Source: an uncultured Brevundimonas sp. | GTDB lineage: Bacteria > Pseudomonadota > Alphaproteobacteria > Caulobacterales > Caulobacteraceae | NCBI GenBank assembly: GCA_946885435.1 | Contig: CAMPGL010000021.1 | Span: 1-20,212 of the forward strand | Direction of reading: 5' to 3' | DNA length: 20,212 nucleotides | Shown: in pieces, positions 6,487-14,606 of the stretch | Numbering within the stretch: position 1 is the stretch's first letter | Layout: each line of letters starts with the position of its first letter | Position numbers and translations under genes: made by a program | Notes under the pieces: model-generated | What the model saw: the letters and a program-made list of their open reading frames with translations, nothing else | Database searches by the model: none | Told to the model about the DNA's origin: nothing

Positions 6487-7719
6487 TCAATATTCGTCGA
6501 GATTTCGCGGGTCCTGTTCGGGCGCGCCCTGAGCGTTCGCCGCGGGCTGAGTGCGTCCCGCCACGGACAGCAGCAGAACGCCGACCACTGCTGACAGGAA
6601 CGATCCAAGCAGAACGCCCAGCTTGATCTGAACCTGCTCGGGAGAGTCGACCGCTCCGGGGAAGGCTAGCACGCCGATGAAGAGGCTCATGGTGAAACCG
6701 ATCCCGCAGAGCATCGAGACGCCGTAGAGCTGGGCCCAGGTCGCGTCGGTCGGGCGCTTGCCGATCTTCAGCGCCGAGGCCAGCCAGGCGAACCCGAAGA
6801 CGCCGAGCTGCTTGCCGACAAACAGGCCCGCGGCGATGCCGAGCATGAGCGGCGTAAGCGCCGCCTCGATAGAGAGCCCGGCGAACGACACGCCGGACTT
6901 GGCGAAGGCGAACAGCGGCAGGACGAGATAGGCCACGTAGGGGTGGAGGTCGTGCATGGCCTCCTTGAGGGGGCTCTGGCTGTCCTCGCGGCGCGGGGTG
7001 ATGGGCACGATGGCGGCGAAGGCCACGGCCGCCAGCGATGTGGACAGGCTGGACAGGACGGTCAGATACCAGACCAGGGCGAAGCCCAGCACCCAGAAGG
7101 GCGCGGGCACCCTCTGCCAGCGGGCCAGCAGACCGCCCAGCGCCAGCAGTCCGACCGCCGCGACCGCCGGCTGCCAGGACATCCCCTCGCTGAACAGGGC
7201 CGCGATCAGCACGATGGCGCCCAGGTCGTCCACGATCGCCAGGGTCAGCAGGAAGACCCGCAGCGAGGGCGGCAGCTTCCTGGCCACCAGGGCGAAGATC
7301 GCCAGGGCGAAGGCGATGTCGGTGGCCAGCGGAATGGGCCACCCCTGCTGAGGCCCGCCCATCGGGCCGGCCACCGCCAGATAAACGAGAGCCGGGGCGA
7401 CCATCCCGCCGACGGCGGCCAGGACGGGAGTCGCCAGCTTCTTCGGATCGCTCAACTCGCCGCGAAGGATCTCGTATTTGATCTCCAACCCCACGACGAG
7501 GAAGAAGATCGCCATCAGGCCTTCCTTGATCCAGTCGGAGATCGACTCCTCAAGGCGCAGCGGCCCGATCTGGAGCACATGCTCGCTCTTCAGCCAGCCG
7601 AAGTAGTCCGGCGCCAGCGGCGAGTTGGCGACGACAAGCGCGGCGACGGCGGCCAGTCCAAGCACCACGCCCGAGGCGGCTTCGGTGCGCAGGAATTCGA
7701 GTGTCGCGCGGCGCGTCAC
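6487..7719 (-). CDS. nhaA: Na+/H+ antiporter NhaA
   Basis: 410 aa, close to the usual 380-420. It is an inner-membrane antiporter that exchanges cytoplasmic Na+ (or Li+) for external protons, giving salt and alkaline-pH tolerance. About twelve hydrophobic segments are visible. The ion-binding pair is seen in AIVDDLGAIV (Asp164, Asp165, matching E. coli Asp163/Asp164), with TDIAFALA (Asp134) before it, FFLVVGLEIKYE near residue 72, and GKQLG later in the chain. The start is GTG at 7719, with GGGAGAG about 5 nt upstream, giving MTRRATLEFLRTEAASG. The frame is open further upstream to 7863, but that part overlaps the preceding gene and is not membrane-like. It follows the VTT-domain gene by 67 bp on the same strand and may share its transcript. 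Confidence 0.97.
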   Translation of the reverse strand: MTRRATLEFLRTEAASGVVLGLAAVAALVVANSPLAPDYFGWLKSEHVLQIGPLRLEESISDWIKEGLMAIFFLVVGLEIKYEILRGELSDPKKLATPVLAAVGGMVAPALVYLAVAGPMGGPQQGWPIPLATDIAFALAIFALVARKLPPSLRVFLLTLAIVDDLGAIVLIAALFSEGMSWQPAVAAVGLLALGGLLARWQRVPAPFWVLGFALVWYLTVLSSLSTSLAAVAFAAIVPITPRREDSQSPLKEAMHDLHPYVAYLVLPLFAFAKSGVSFAGLSIEAALTPLMLGIAAGLFVGKQLGVFGFAWLASALKIGKRPTDATWAQLYGVSMLCGIGFTMSLFIGVLAFPGAVDSPEQVQIKLGVLLGSFLSAVVGVLLLSVAGRTQPAANAQGAPEQDPRNLDEY

Positions 7720-7786
7720 GGCGTCTCTCCCTTTAAAGCAAGGGTTGGGATTAGCGGCAGCGGCGCGCGATGGCGACCCCCAACCG

Positions 7787-8500
7787 TCAGGATTCGGCGG
7801 CGCCGGCCTTGCGATTTCGCCACGCCCGGAGCGCCAGCGGCAGGCCGATCGACAGGATTCCAACCCCGGTAAGAGGCAGGGCGAAACGCGCGAACAGGCT
7901 GCGGATGTCCGTCTCGCCGCTGAGTTCGCCGAGGTTCGAGCCGATCCAGCAGTACAGCAGGTGCGCCGGCAACACCCCGATGAAGGTCGCCAGTAGATAG
8001 GGTTTCAGGGGCGCGCCCATGACGCCCGCCGCGACGTTGATCAGGTGGAAGGGCACGCTGACCACCAGGCGCGCGCCAAGCACGTAGACGAAGGTGTCCT
8101 TGTCGATGCGATCGCAGATGCGGGCCATCAGCCCGCCCCGTCCGTCGATCTTGCGTCTCAGCCAGTCGCGCGCAGCCGTGCGCCCGACGCCGTAGATGGC
8201 CAGCGCCCCCACGGTGGCCGCAAAGGACGTGGCCACGCCGCCGACCCATGTCCCGAAAAGGTAGCCGGCCAGGACCGTCAGGAAGAAGACCCCCGGCGTC
8301 ACGCTGGCCGTCAGCACCGCGAAGGTGAGCATCAGCAGAAGCAGGGCCAGCAGCCAGTTGTCCTCGACGAAGGCCTTCAGACCCTCCCCGTGCTCCTGGA
8401 TCGACTCGAACGACAGGTAGCGGTTCCACCCCATCGCGAAGAAGACCGTGACCGCGACGAGGATCACGGCCAGGGGCAGAAATCGCCGGATCTGCTTCAT
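7787..8500 (-). CDS. TVP38/TMEM64 (VTT, SNARE-associated) family inner-membrane protein
   Basis: 237 aa. The protein begins MKQIRRFLPLA and has a first membrane span at about residues 8-24. The VTT core follows: a hydrophobic helix around WLLALLLLML, then TPGVFFLTVLAGYLFGTWVGG with the Gly-rich re-entrant signature, then a polar loop (ARDWLRRKIDGRGG), FVYVLGARLVVSVPFHLINVAAGV and a final span before a basic tail. Family members are inner-membrane proteins related to DedA. Lipid or lipid-carrier flipping and membrane homeostasis have been proposed for the superfamily, but the role of this protein is not known. ATG 8500 is chosen because GAGG lies 4 nt upstream and the hydrophobic N-terminus starts there; the open frame extending to 8731 overlaps the divergent SPFH gene. 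It is followed 67 bp later by nhaA, so a shared operon is possible. Confidence 0.9.
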   Translation of the reverse strand: MKQIRRFLPLAVILVAVTVFFAMGWNRYLSFESIQEHGEGLKAFVEDNWLLALLLLMLTFAVLTASVTPGVFFLTVLAGYLFGTWVGGVATSFAATVGALAIYGVGRTAARDWLRRKIDGRGGLMARICDRIDKDTFVYVLGARLVVSVPFHLINVAAGVMGAPLKPYLLATFIGVLPAHLLYCWIGSNLGELSGETDIRSLFARFALPLTGVGILSIGLPLALRAWRNRKAGAAES

Positions 8501-8593
8501 CGCGCCTCGCGTCGTTATCGGCTGCCCGCTTATCCGGATTCTGTGGCGAAGACCCGGACCGTGCGGTAGCGTGACCGCAACAAGGGAGGTTCC

Positions 8594-9601
8594 ATGTTCT
8601 GGGTTGCAGTCGCTCTGTTCGTTCTGGCGCTCGTGGTCGTCTTCTCGACGATCAAGATCGTCCCGCAGGGCCGTGAATTCACCGTCGAACGCTTCGGCAA
8701 ATACACCCGCACCCTGTCGCCGGGCATCCACCTGCTGACGCCCTTCGTCGAGGGCATCGGCCGGCGCATGAACATGATGGAGCAGGTGCTCGACGTCCCG
8801 ACCCAGGAGGTCATCACCAAGGACAACGCCATGGTGAAGGTCGACGGCATCGTCTTCATCCAGGTGATGGACGCCGCCCGCGCCGCCTATCGCGTCGACA
8901 ACCTGTCCTACGCCATCGCCCAGCTCTGCATGACCAACCTCAGGACCGTCGTGGGCTCGATGGAGCTGGACGAGGTGCTGAGCCAGCGCGACGCCATCAA
9001 CTCGCGGCTGCTGACCGTCATCGACTCGGCCACCGAGCCGTGGGGCGTGAAGGCCAACCGCATCGAGATAAAGGATCTCACGCCGCCGGCGGACATCACC
9101 AACGCCATGGCCCGCCAGATGAAGGCGGAGCGGGAACGCCGCGCCGTCATCACAGAGGCCGACGGTGAGAAGCAGGCCGCCATCGCCCGCGCCGAAGGCG
9201 CCAAGCAGGCCGCCATTCTCGAGGCCGAGGGCCGCAAGGAAGCCGCCTTCCGCGACGCCGAGGCCCGCGAGCGCGAGGCGGAAGCCGAGGCCAAGGCGAC
9301 CGCCATGGTGTCCGAGGCCATCGCGCGGGGCGACGTCAACGCCATCAACTACTTCGTGGCCCAGCGCTACGTGGAGGCCTTCGCCGAGCTGGCCCGCAGC
9401 CCGCAGCAGAAGACGGTCATCGTACCCGCCGAAATGGGCGGCTTGGTCGGCACCATCGCCGGTCTGGGCGAACTGGTCGGTCTGGCGAAGGAACAGCAGC
9501 AGACGCGCACCGACACGCGCCGGGATACGGCCGCGGCTGCGCGCACTCCCCCGGCCCCGCCCGCGCCGCGCCGCGGCGGCGCCGTTCCCCGCACGGAGTA
9601 G
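8594..9601 (+). CDS. qmcA: SPFH/Band 7 (stomatin-like) membrane protein, QmcA type
   Basis: 335 aa. It is a stomatin/prohibitin-family scaffold anchored in the inner membrane and thought to organise membrane microdomains and to modulate FtsH-type proteolysis. The order is an N-terminal membrane anchor (residues 2-19), an SPFH domain from about 20 to 185 (IVPQGREFTVERFGKYTRTL, DNAMVKVDGIVF, DEVLSQRDAIN, WGVKANRIEIKDLTPP), and an Ala/Glu/Lys/Arg coiled coil at about 185-250 with repeats like RAEGAKQAAILEAEGRKEAA. A helical IAGLGELVGLAKEQQ stretch follows, then a Pro/Ala-rich tail with RRGGA. A strong ribosome site (AGGGAGG) lies 4 nt before the ATG. It is directly followed by an NfeD-like gene, the classic SPFH-NfeD pairing (E. 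coli qmcA-ybbJ), which supports the call. Confidence 0.94.
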   Translation: MFWVAVALFVLALVVVFSTIKIVPQGREFTVERFGKYTRTLSPGIHLLTPFVEGIGRRMNMMEQVLDVPTQEVITKDNAMVKVDGIVFIQVMDAARAAYRVDNLSYAIAQLCMTNLRTVVGSMELDEVLSQRDAINSRLLTVIDSATEPWGVKANRIEIKDLTPPADITNAMARQMKAERERRAVITEADGEKQAAIARAEGAKQAAILEAEGRKEAAFRDAEAREREAEAEAKATAMVSEAIARGDVNAINYFVAQRYVEAFAELARSPQQKTVIVPAEMGGLVGTIAGLGELVGLAKEQQQTRTDTRRDTAAAARTPPAPPAPRRGGAVPRTE

Positions 9602-9607
9602 AGCTCG

Positions 9608-10060
9608 ATGGACGCGATGGTCGCCCTCTACGAGTCCCAGCCCTTCTGGATCTGGCTGGCGCTCGGCGCTTTGATCCTGGCGGCGGAAGCCGCCATGGGC
9701 ACCGAGTGGCTGCTGTGGCCGGCGGTCTCGGCGGCGGCCGTGGCCCTGATCGCCCTGATCGCGCCGGATCTCGGCCTGCCCGTCGAACTGGCGCTGTTCG
9801 CGGTGCTGACGCTGGTCACCAGCATCGGCTCCCGCAAGCTGATCCGGCGGGTGAACCCGGCCGAGCCCGACATCAACGATCGGGCGAACCGGCTGCTGGG
9901 CCAGCGCGCCCAGGTGGTCCAGCCCTTCGTGGATGGCCGGGGCCGGGTTTTCGTGTCAGGCTCCGAATGGCCGGCGGACATCGACGGTGATGCGCCGCCG
10001 GTCGGATCGAGCGTGGTCGTCGAGGGCTTCGACGGCCCCAGACTGAAGGTGAGGACATGA
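9608..10060 (+). CDS. NfeD-like membrane protein (short, YbbJ type)
   Basis: 150 aa. It is the usual partner of SPFH proteins. The N-terminal half has three hydrophobic helices (about residues 13-32, 36-54 and 57-76). The C-terminal half (about 90-150) has the pattern of an OB-fold beta-barrel: LLGQRAQVVQPFVDGRGRVFVSGSEWPA and GSSVVVEGFDGPRLKV. The ClpP-like protease domain of long NfeD proteins is absent, so this is the short, non-protease form. The gene begins 6 nt after the qmcA stop and ends in an ATGA overlap with the next gene, so all three are probably co-transcribed. The role is inferred from the family: it probably binds or regulates the SPFH scaffold in the inner membrane. Confidence 0.92.
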   Translation: MDAMVALYESQPFWIWLALGALILAAEAAMGTEWLLWPAVSAAAVALIALIAPDLGLPVELALFAVLTLVTSIGSRKLIRRVNPAEPDINDRANRLLGQRAQVVQPFVDGRGRVFVSGSEWPADIDGDAPPVGSSVVVEGFDGPRLKVRT

Positions 10061-10545
10061 AGACGCTCATCTCCGCCTCCATCGCGGCCCTCGCGTTGGC
10101 GACCGCCGGCGCCGCCTCGGCCCAGACCTGCGAGGCCCTCGTGCGGCTCGACGACTTCGGGACCCTGCCCTTCGGCGCCCAGGTCGTGGCCCTGCCGGAA
10201 GGCTTCACGGTCGTCGAGCACTGCTCAGAGGGCGTGTCGGTCGGCGAATGCGTGCTGCGCGACCCGCGCGGCGTCAGCTACGGCCTTTACGAGGGCTACG
10301 TCATTTCGAAGTTCGTAGAGGTCGGCGACGCGCCGCTGCCGTGGGAGTTCGCAGAGACGGCGGACCGCACCCGCGCCGCCAACCTGCTGACGCGCCTGAC
10401 CCGCCAGCGCTCGACAGGGGTGATGTCGGCCGACAACCAGGTCCACGTGCGCTCGCAGTTCGCCTGCGGCGAAACGTTCGGCCAGGCTTTCGCCCGCTAC
10501 TCCGGCAACCGCCTGGTCTCGGCCGGGCTCGAAGCCTCGCTCTAG
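10057..10545 (+). CDS. Small exported protein of unknown function, coupled to nfeD
   Basis: 162 aa. I do not recognise a domain. There is a standard signal peptide ([18 protein letters not shown]..., cleavage after ASA-Q at about residue 22). The mature protein has four cysteines (TCEAL, EHCSEG, GECVLRD, FACGET), an even number suited to two disulfides in the periplasm. The middle has [18 protein letters not shown] and the end [17 protein letters not shown]. It starts in a 4-nt ATGA overlap with the NfeD-like gene, with AGGTGAGG upstream, so translation is probably coupled to that gene. This places it in the SPFH-NfeD unit, but a functional link is inference. Its TAG stop lies within the CTAG that also encodes the stop of rnhA on the other strand. 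Confidence 0.85.
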   Translation: MKTLISASIAALALATAGAASAQTCEALVRLDDFGTLPFGAQVVALPEGFTVVEHCSEGVSVGECVLRDPRGVSYGLYEGYVISKFVEVGDAPLPWEFAETADRTRAANLLTRLTRQRSTGVMSADNQVHVRSQFACGETFGQAFARYSGNRLVSAGLEASL

Positions 10546-10991
10546 CGTCTCGCCGCCAGCAGTTCGTCCACGCCGCGGTTCGCGAGCGCGTCGGCGCGCT
10601 CGTTCAACTCATGGCCGGCGTGGCCCTTCACCCAGCGCCAGTGGACCTCGTGCCGCTGGCGCGCCGCGTCCAGCCGCTTCCACAGGTCGTCGTTCTTGAC
10701 CGGCTTCTTGTCGGCCGTCTTCCAGCCGCGCGCCTTCCAGCCGTGGATCCACTCGCTGATCCCCTTCATGACGTACTGGCTGTCGGTGTGGAGATCGACG
10801 CGGCAGGGGCGTTTCAGCGCCTCCAGCGCCATGATGGCGGCCATCAGCTCCATGCGGTTGTTGGTGGTGTCGGGCTCCCCGCCCCACAGCTCCTTCTCGT
10901 GGCCGCCGCCGGTCTGAAGCACCGCGCCCCAGCCGCCCGGCCCCGGATTGCCGCGGCAGGCGCCGTCGGTGTGGATGATGACGTGGGACAA
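10542..10991 (-). CDS. rnhA: Ribonuclease HI
   Basis: 149 aa, the typical length for bacterial RNase HI. It degrades the RNA strand of RNA-DNA hybrids (R-loops, primers) in the cytoplasm using two metal ions. All catalytic residues are visible at near-canonical numbers: Asp9 ([15 protein letters not shown]), Glu48 (NNRMELMAA), Asp70 (LHTDSQYV), His124 (VKGHAGH) and Asp134 (NERADALA). The basic handle region [16 protein letters not shown] is present. It begins 4 bp after the ispH stop on the same strand, so ispH-rnhA form an operon. It converges on the exported protein gene, with the last 4 nt shared. Confidence 0.98.
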   Translation of the reverse strand: MSHVIIHTDGACRGNPGPGGWGAVLQTGGGHEKELWGGEPDTTNNRMELMAAIMALEALKRPCRVDLHTDSQYVMKGISEWIHGWKARGWKTADKKPVKNDDLWKRLDAARQRHEVHWRWVKGHAGHELNERADALANRGVDELLAARR

Positions 10992-10995
10992 GGGC

Positions 10996-11967
10996 TCAGG
11001 CTTCCGCCAGCACGCGCGGCAGCTTGAAGGTCACCGTCTCGCGCGCGCCGGAGTCCTCGGTGATCTCGGCGTCGAATCGTTCCGCGATGGCGGCGACCAG
11101 CGCCTCGATCAGCGGCTCGGGCGCCGAGGCCCCGGCCGTGACGCCGACAGTCGAAACGCCTTCGAACCAGGACCAGTCCACGGCGGCGGCGTCATCGACG
11201 AGCCGCGCCGCCTTCGCGCCCGCCCGTCGGGCCACCTCGACCAGCCGCACGGAGTTCGACGAATTCGGAGAGCCGATCACCAGCACCAGATCGCTGTCGG
11301 CGGCCACGCGCTTGACCGCCTCCTGGCGGTTGGTCGTGGCATAGCAGATGTCTTCCTTGTGCGGGTCCGGCAGGCCGGGGAAACGCCGCTTGAGCACGCC
11401 GATGATCTCGGCCGTGTCGTCCAGCGACAGGGTGGTCTGGGTGACATAGGCCAGGCTGGCCGGATCGCGGGGCTGGAAGCGTTCGGCGTCTTCCGGCGTC
11501 TCGATCAGGGTGACCGCGCCGTCGGGCAGCTGGCCCATGGTGCCTTCCACCTCCGGGTGGCCGGCGTGTCCGATCAGGACGATCTCGCGGCCGGCCGCGA
11601 AGTGGCGCTCGGCCTCCACGTGCACCTTGGAGACCAGCGGACAGGTGGCGTCCAGGAAGAACAGGCCGCGATCTCGCGCCTCGGCCGGAACCGACTTCGG
11701 CACGCCATGCGCCGAAAAGACCACGGGCCGGTCGGCCGGACACTCATCCAGGTCCTCGACAAACACCGCGCCCAGTCGCCGCAGCCGCTCGACCACGTGC
11801 CGGTTGTGGACGATCTCGTGGCGGACATAGACGGGCGCGCCGTACTTCTCGAGCGCGCGCTCGACGATCTGGATGGCGCGGTCCACGCCCGCGCAGAAGC
11901 CGCGCGGGGTGGCGAGGCGCACGCGGATCGGGCGGCGGGTCTGCAGGTCGGAGGTCACGCCTGTCAT
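10996..11967 (-). CDS. ispH: 4-hydroxy-3-methylbut-2-enyl diphosphate reductase (IspH/LytB)
   Basis: 323 aa, usual length. It performs the last step of the MEP isoprenoid pathway, reductively dehydrating HMBPP to IPP and DMAPP with a [4Fe-4S] cluster. The three cluster cysteines are present: Cys25 ([11 protein letters not shown]), Cys109 ([11 protein letters not shown]) and Cys208 ([11 protein letters not shown]). Substrate-binding histidines are seen in VRHEIVHN (His54) and [11 protein letters not shown] (His134/His137), followed by Glu, and the GSPNSSNS loop is also present. ATG 11967 is used; a GTG three codons later (11958) is a possible alternative because the ribosome site is weak for both. 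It is transcribed with rnhA and shares a compact divergent upstream region with the exported protein-argS unit. Confidence 0.97.
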   Translation of the reverse strand: MTGVTSDLQTRRPIRVRLATPRGFCAGVDRAIQIVERALEKYGAPVYVRHEIVHNRHVVERLRRLGAVFVEDLDECPADRPVVFSAHGVPKSVPAEARDRGLFFLDATCPLVSKVHVEAERHFAAGREIVLIGHAGHPEVEGTMGQLPDGAVTLIETPEDAERFQPRDPASLAYVTQTTLSLDDTAEIIGVLKRRFPGLPDPHKEDICYATTNRQEAVKRVAADSDLVLVIGSPNSSNSVRLVEVARRAGAKAARLVDDAAAVDWSWFEGVSTVGVTAGASAPEPLIEALVAAIAERFDAEITEDSGARETVTFKLPRVLAEA

Positions 11968-12006
11968 CTAGTCCCGACGGCCACGTCGCGCCAGCGGGGC
12001 TTCGCG

Positions 12007-12035
12007 TTGCGGCGCCTCTGTTTAGCCGCTATCAG
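12007..12035 (+). promoter_or_regulatory. Possible promoter for the exported protein-argS operon
   Basis: TTGCGGC (12007-12013) followed after 14 nt by GCTATCAG (12028-12035) resembles the Caulobacter housekeeping promoter (TTGACGS, N10-14, GCTANAWC). A start near 12042 would leave a leader of about 54 nt before ATG 12096. This is a motif-based inference, without experimental data. Confidence 0.4.
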
Positions 12036-12041
12036 GCGCAA
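12019..12041 (-). promoter_or_regulatory. Possible promoter for the ispH-rnhA operon
   Basis: On the minus strand, TTGCGC (12041-12036) followed after 9 nt by GCTAAACA (12026-12019) partly matches the Caulobacter housekeeping promoter. It interlocks with the plus-strand promoter candidate: the two -10 cores are separated by a single base. RNA polymerase bound on one side would probably block the other. The leader to ATG 11967 would be about 45 nt. Confidence 0.35.
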
Positions 12042-12095
12042 GCGTCCCCCGTCGCCGGAGGGCGGCGGTTCTCCATGCCTGAACTCGGGGCCTAC

Positions 12096-12758
12096 ATGCG
12101 TCGTTTCCTTATCGGTCTGTTCGCGGCCGCCGTCGCCGCCTCGGCCGTCTCTCCCGCGGTTGCTCAAACGCGGCAGCAGGACCGCGACCGCGAGCAGGAG
12201 CAGCGCCAAGCCGAGCGCGAGCGCCGCGACGACGAATTCAACCTCACGCCCGCCCCTCTGCGTGAACGGCCTAACGCCGGGCCCTGCCCCTTCGTCCGCA
12301 TCCTCTACGACGCCGCGCGCTATGTGGAGTTCGAGGGCGGTCAGCAGGCCTCTTCGGCCGTCGGCTTCACCGGCGAGATCGAGGGCGTCGAGGCGGACTG
12401 CCGCTACCGCGAGGCGGACCCGATCGAGATCGAGATGGAGATCCTGTTCCACCTCGGCCGCGGCCCGCAGGCCGAGGGTGACAGCCGCACCTATCGCTAC
12501 TGGGTGGCGGTGACCGAGCGGAACAGCGCCATCCTGGCCAAGCAGTATTTCGACCTCCCGGTCTCCTTCGAGCCGGGCGAGGACCGGACTATGGTGCGCG
12601 AGCGCCTGGAGGGCATCACCATCCCGCGCTCCGACATCGCGGTCAGCGGATCGAGCTTCGAGGTTCTGGTGGGCTTCGAAGTCACGCCGGAAATGGCCGA
12701 GTTCAACCGCGCGGGCGCCCGCTTCCGGATCGACGCGGGCACGCAACCGGGACAATGA
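12096..12758 (+). CDS. Exported protein of unknown function, translationally coupled to argS
   Basis: 220 aa. I do not recognise a named family. ATG 12096 gives a compact signal peptide ([19 protein letters not shown]..., cleavage after AVA-Q at about residue 23), with GGGG 5 nt upstream; the in-frame ATG at 12075 is possible but adds seven polar residues before the basic start. After the signal comes a charged Arg/Glu/Gln linker (about 24-46) that may be helical. A compact domain follows, with [56 protein letters not shown] and [37 protein letters not shown]. Two cysteines are present. The alternating hydrophobic pattern suggests a beta-sandwich in the periplasm. Its TGA overlaps the argS ATG (ATGA), so the two are almost certainly on one mRNA. 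Confidence 0.85.
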   Translation: MRRFLIGLFAAAVAASAVSPAVAQTRQQDRDREQEQRQAERERRDDEFNLTPAPLRERPNAGPCPFVRILYDAARYVEFEGGQQASSAVGFTGEIEGVEADCRYREADPIEIEMEILFHLGRGPQAEGDSRTYRYWVAVTERNSAILAKQYFDLPVSFEPGEDRTMVRERLEGITIPRSDIAVSGSSFEVLVGFEVTPEMAEFNRAGARFRIDAGTQPGQ

Positions 12759-14548
12759 GCGACCTCAAGACCCGGCTGGGCGAAGCGGTCGCGGCCGCCT
12801 TCGCCGCCGAAGGCCTGTCCGAGACCCTGGCGCGCGTGACGCCGTCGGACCGCCCTGACCTCGCCGACTTCCAGTCCAACGGCGCCCTCGCCGCCGCCAA
12901 GCAGGCCGGCGCCAATCCGCGCGAGCTGGCCGCCAGACTGGCCGCGCGCCTGGAGGACCGGCCGGAGATCGCCTCGATCGAGGTGGCCGGGCCCGGCTTC
13001 ATCAACATCCGTGTCTCGGATCAGGCCCTGGCCGAACGCGCCCTCGAACTCGCGGTCGACGAACGGGCCGGCGCCGCCCCGGTCGCCGAGCCGCGCCGGG
13101 TGGTCGTCGACTACGCGGGGCCGAACGTGGCCAAGCCGATGCACGTCGGCCATCTGCGCTCCTCGATCATCGGCGAGAGCCTGAAGCGCATCTTCCGCTT
13201 CCGCGGCGACACCGTCTGGGGCGACGCCCACTTCGGCGACTGGGGCTTCCAGATGGGGCTCCTGATCACCGCCCTGATCGACGAAGGCCGCGGCGCGGCT
13301 TTCGAAGGCGACGGCCCCTACCCCGCCGAAAGTCCTGTGACCCTGGCGGATCTTGAGCGCCTCTATCCGGCGGCGGCCGCCCGCGCCAAGGAAGACACGG
13401 CCTTCCGCGACCGCGCCCGCAAGGCGACCGCTGAACTGCAGGGCGGCCGAGCCGGCTATCGCGCCCTGTGGAAGCACATGCACGACGTCTCGATGCAGGC
13501 GCTGCAGCGCGACTTCGGCGCGCTGGGGGTCACCTTCGACCTCTGGAAGGGCGAAAGCGACGCCGATCCGCTGATCCCCGGCATGGTCGAGGACCTCCAG
13601 GCCAAGGGGCTGCTGGTCGAGGATCAGGGAGCCCGCGTCGTCCACGTCGCACGTGAAGGCGAGACCAAGAAGAAGAAGCTGCCCGACGGCACGGTGGTCG
13701 TAGTCCCCTCGCCCGATCCCCTGCTGGTCGTCTCGTCAGAGGGCTCGGCCATGTACGGGACCACCGACCTGGCCACGATCCTGGATCGCAGGAACGAACA
13801 GGTGTTCGACCTCTGTCTCTACGTCGTCGACCAGCGCCAGGCTGATCACTTCGAACAGGTGTTCCGCGCCGCCTATCTGGCGGGCTACGCCGCCGAGGGC
13901 TCGCTGGAGCACCTCGGCTTCGGCACGATGAACGGGCCGGACGGCAAGCCCTTCAAGACCCGCGAAGGCGGCGTCCTCAAGCTCGCGGACCTGATCGAGA
14001 TGACACGCGACAAGGCGCGCGCGCGTCTGCATGAGGCGGGTCTGGGCGAGGACCTGTCGCCCGCGGAATTCGAGGACATCGCCGCCAAGGTGGCCGTCGC
14101 CGCGCTGAAGTTCGCCGATCTCTCGAACTGGCGCGGCACCAGCTACGTCTTCGACCTGGACCGCTTCACCAGCTTCGAGGGCAAGACCGGGCCGTACCTG
14201 CTGTATCAGGCCGTCCGCATCAAATCCCTGCTGCGCAAGGCCGAGGCCGAGGGCGCGGCCGCCGGCGAGATCGTCATCGCCGAGCCCGCCGAGCGCGACC
14301 TGGCTCTGACGTTGGACGCCTTCGCCCAGGCGATCGAGGAAGCCTACGACCGCCGTGGTCCCAACGCGGTGGCCGAGCACGCCTACCGCCTCGCCCAGAG
14401 CTTCTCGAAGTTCTATGCGGCCTGCCCTGTCCTGGCCGCGGGCCACGAAGCGACACGGCCCTCCCGCCTCGCGCTGGCCGAGGCGACCCTGCGCCAGCTC
14501 GAGACCGCGCTAGACCTCCTGGGCATCGACACGCCCGACCGGATGTAG
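12755..14548 (+). CDS. argS: Arginyl-tRNA synthetase
   Basis: 597 aa, typical of class Ia ArgRS. It charges tRNA-Arg with arginine in the cytoplasm. The N-terminal tRNA-recognition (Add1) domain covers about residues 1-110. The catalytic core has the HIGH-type signature HVGH (130-133) in [19 protein letters not shown], and GDWGFQMG follows. The KMSK position is occupied by KTREGG (Lys401-Gly406), as in many ArgRS that lack a canonical KMSK. The C-terminal DALR anticodon-binding domain follows ([32 protein letters not shown], and a final LGIDTPDRM). The start ATG lies in a 4-nt overlap with the exported protein gene and has no strong independent ribosome site, consistent with coupling. Confidence 0.98.
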   Translation: MSDLKTRLGEAVAAAFAAEGLSETLARVTPSDRPDLADFQSNGALAAAKQAGANPRELAARLAARLEDRPEIASIEVAGPGFINIRVSDQALAERALELAVDERAGAAPVAEPRRVVVDYAGPNVAKPMHVGHLRSSIIGESLKRIFRFRGDTVWGDAHFGDWGFQMGLLITALIDEGRGAAFEGDGPYPAESPVTLADLERLYPAAAARAKEDTAFRDRARKATAELQGGRAGYRALWKHMHDVSMQALQRDFGALGVTFDLWKGESDADPLIPGMVEDLQAKGLLVEDQGARVVHVAREGETKKKKLPDGTVVVVPSPDPLLVVSSEGSAMYGTTDLATILDRRNEQVFDLCLYVVDQRQADHFEQVFRAAYLAGYAAEGSLEHLGFGTMNGPDGKPFKTREGGVLKLADLIEMTRDKARARLHEAGLGEDLSPAEFEDIAAKVAVAALKFADLSNWRGTSYVFDLDRFTSFEGKTGPYLLYQAVRIKSLLRKAEAEGAAAGEIVIAEPAERDLALTLDAFAQAIEEAYDRRGPNAVAEHAYRLAQSFSKFYAACPVLAAGHEATRPSRLALAEATLRQLETALDLLGIDTPDRM

Positions 14549-14554
14549 CCAAGC

Positions 14555-14584
14555 TTGCCAGCCATCAAGAACGCTGGCTAAGCT
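14555..14584 (+). promoter_or_regulatory. Possible promoter, overlapping a hairpin, before the exported protein at 14607
   Basis: TTGCCA (14555-14560) followed after 16 nt by GCTAAGCT (14577-14584) loosely resembles a Caulobacter housekeeping promoter. A start near 14591 would fall about 16 nt before ATG 14607. The same stretch also forms an imperfect stem (14552-14562 with 14573-14584, 10-nt loop), but no T-run follows, so a terminator for argS is less likely. Either reading is tentative. Confidence 0.3.
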
Positions 14585-14606
14585 GAGGTATCGGGAGGGA
14601 AAATCG

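Noticed and set aside
6475..6490. FNR-like dyad GTGACCCTAGGTCAA at the nhaA stop
   Set aside because: The spacer is 5 nt instead of 4, one half-site deviates, and it overlaps the end of the nhaA coding region.
10948..12513. Long plus-strand open frame opposite ispH
   Set aside because: It runs antisense to a gene with all catalytic cysteines intact and then overlaps the exported protein gene in another frame; no recognisable domain.
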